A stretch of DNA of 64,000 nt from Martinezella tropici (GTDB lineage Bacteria > Pseudomonadota > Alphaproteobacteria > Rhizobiales > Rhizobiaceae), in assembly GCA_000799755.1 (NCBI GenBank), contig JUHI01000002.1, positions 434,001 through 498,000 on the forward strand, read 5' to 3'. The position numbers and the translations under genes were made by a program. Positions 63,746 to 64,000 of this stretch are shown here, one piece after another. Positions within the stretch are counted from its first letter, which is position 1; every line of letters begins with the position of its first letter. The notes beneath the pieces were generated by a model, which was given only the letters and a program-made list of their open reading frames with translations, did no database searches and had not been told where the DNA came from.

Positions 63746-64000
63746 ATGGAAACGCAAACGAGCTTCAAGCGCGAACTTCTCGCCGCCCTTCCGAGCCTCC
63801 GTGCTTTCGCCATTTCGCTGACCGGCCGTCACGACCGGGCAGACGACCTTGTCCAGGATACGATCATGAAAGCCTGGGCCAAGCAGGACCATTTCGAGAT
63901 GGGCACCAACATGAAGGCCTGGCTCTTCACCATCCTGCGCAACGAACTCTATAGCCAGATGCGCAAGAGCGGCCGTGAAGTCCAGGACAGCGATGGCGTG
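63746..64000 (+). CDS. ecfG: general stress ECF sigma factor EcfG (partial, cut by window end)
   Basis: The first 85 codons, starting METQTSFKRELLAALPSLRA, are in the window. Region 2 is visible: SLTGRHDRADDLVQDTIMKA and KAWLFTILRNELYSQMRK, as in EcfG (RpoE2). Region 4 lies beyond the end. It directs stress genes with GGAAC-N16-CGTT promoters, such as those found upstream of phyR, the kinase and the sRNA. Confidence 0.9.
   Translation, partial: METQTSFKRELLAALPSLRAFAISLTGRHDRADDLVQDTIMKAWAKQDHFEMGTNMKAWLFTILRNELYSQMRKSGREVQDSDGV

Overview
The window looks like chromosomal DNA of a Rhizobium-type alphaproteobacterium (order Rhizobiales, probably family Rhizobiaceae). The grounds are the ChpT-CtrA-SciP cell-cycle genes, a PhyR-NepR-EcfG general stress response locus, an alphaproteobacterial RpoH next to purA, an rkpK-lpsL surface-sugar pair, SoxBDAG sarcosine oxidase, an urease operon with the small extra genes seen in rhizobia, and palindromic intergenic repeats of the kind scattered through rhizobial genomes. 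It is GC-rich and densely coding. I see no insertion sequence, prophage, CRISPR array, tRNA or rRNA gene.

Layout. 1-3.2 kb: UDP-sugar genes (ugd/rkpK, lpsL) and an alpha/beta hydrolase. 3.5-9.5 kb: an acetyltransferase, a methyltransferase behind two perfect CtrA boxes, purA, and a large low-complexity membrane protein. 9.5-13.1 kb: rpoH, an RluD-type pseudouridine synthase, a DUF6476-type membrane protein and a SpoU methyltransferase. 13.1-19.8 kb: an envelope and cell-cycle block (coiled-coil membrane protein, EipA, ChpT, a degenerate receiver, CtrA, a FliJ-like protein, two acetyltransferases, SciP). 20.1 kb: cysQ. 21.2-28.9 kb: soxBDAG and a dimethylglycine-dehydrogenase-like flavoprotein. 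29.2-34.8 kb: a complete branched-chain amino acid ABC transporter. 35-36.7 kb: a hydroxyacid dehydrogenase and a methyltransferase. 37-44.7 kb: the urease operon ureDABCEFG with five extra genes, including a diguanylate cyclase. 44.8-49.3 kb: an RND efflux pair. 49.7-60.8 kb: reductive pyrimidine degradation (PreT, PreA, dihydropyrimidinase, N-carbamoyl-beta-alanine amidase, a NMT1-type ABC transporter, a RutR-like regulator). 61.1-64 kb: the general stress response locus, cut by the window edge inside ecfG.

How the parts work together. ChpT passes phosphate to CtrA, and SciP restrains CtrA. CtrA-type boxes sit in front of the 4.65-kb methyltransferase and, with one mismatch, between eipA and chpT. 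PhyR, NepR, EcfG and an HWE kinase form the partner-switch stress circuit. Sequences matching the EcfG promoter (GGAAC-N16-CGTT) lie in front of phyR, the kinase and an unannotated intergenic transcript, with a one-mismatch version in front of nepR-ecfG. The pyrimidine genes share two related RutR-like palindromes, one at each divergent promoter region.

The most interesting item is a candidate small RNA at about 61,147-61,270 on the + strand. It has a perfect EcfG promoter, three hairpins with C-rich anti-Shine-Dalgarno loops and a strong terminator, and lies beside the stress locus. It resembles the general stress RNA GsrN of Caulobacter in position, promoter and C-rich loop.
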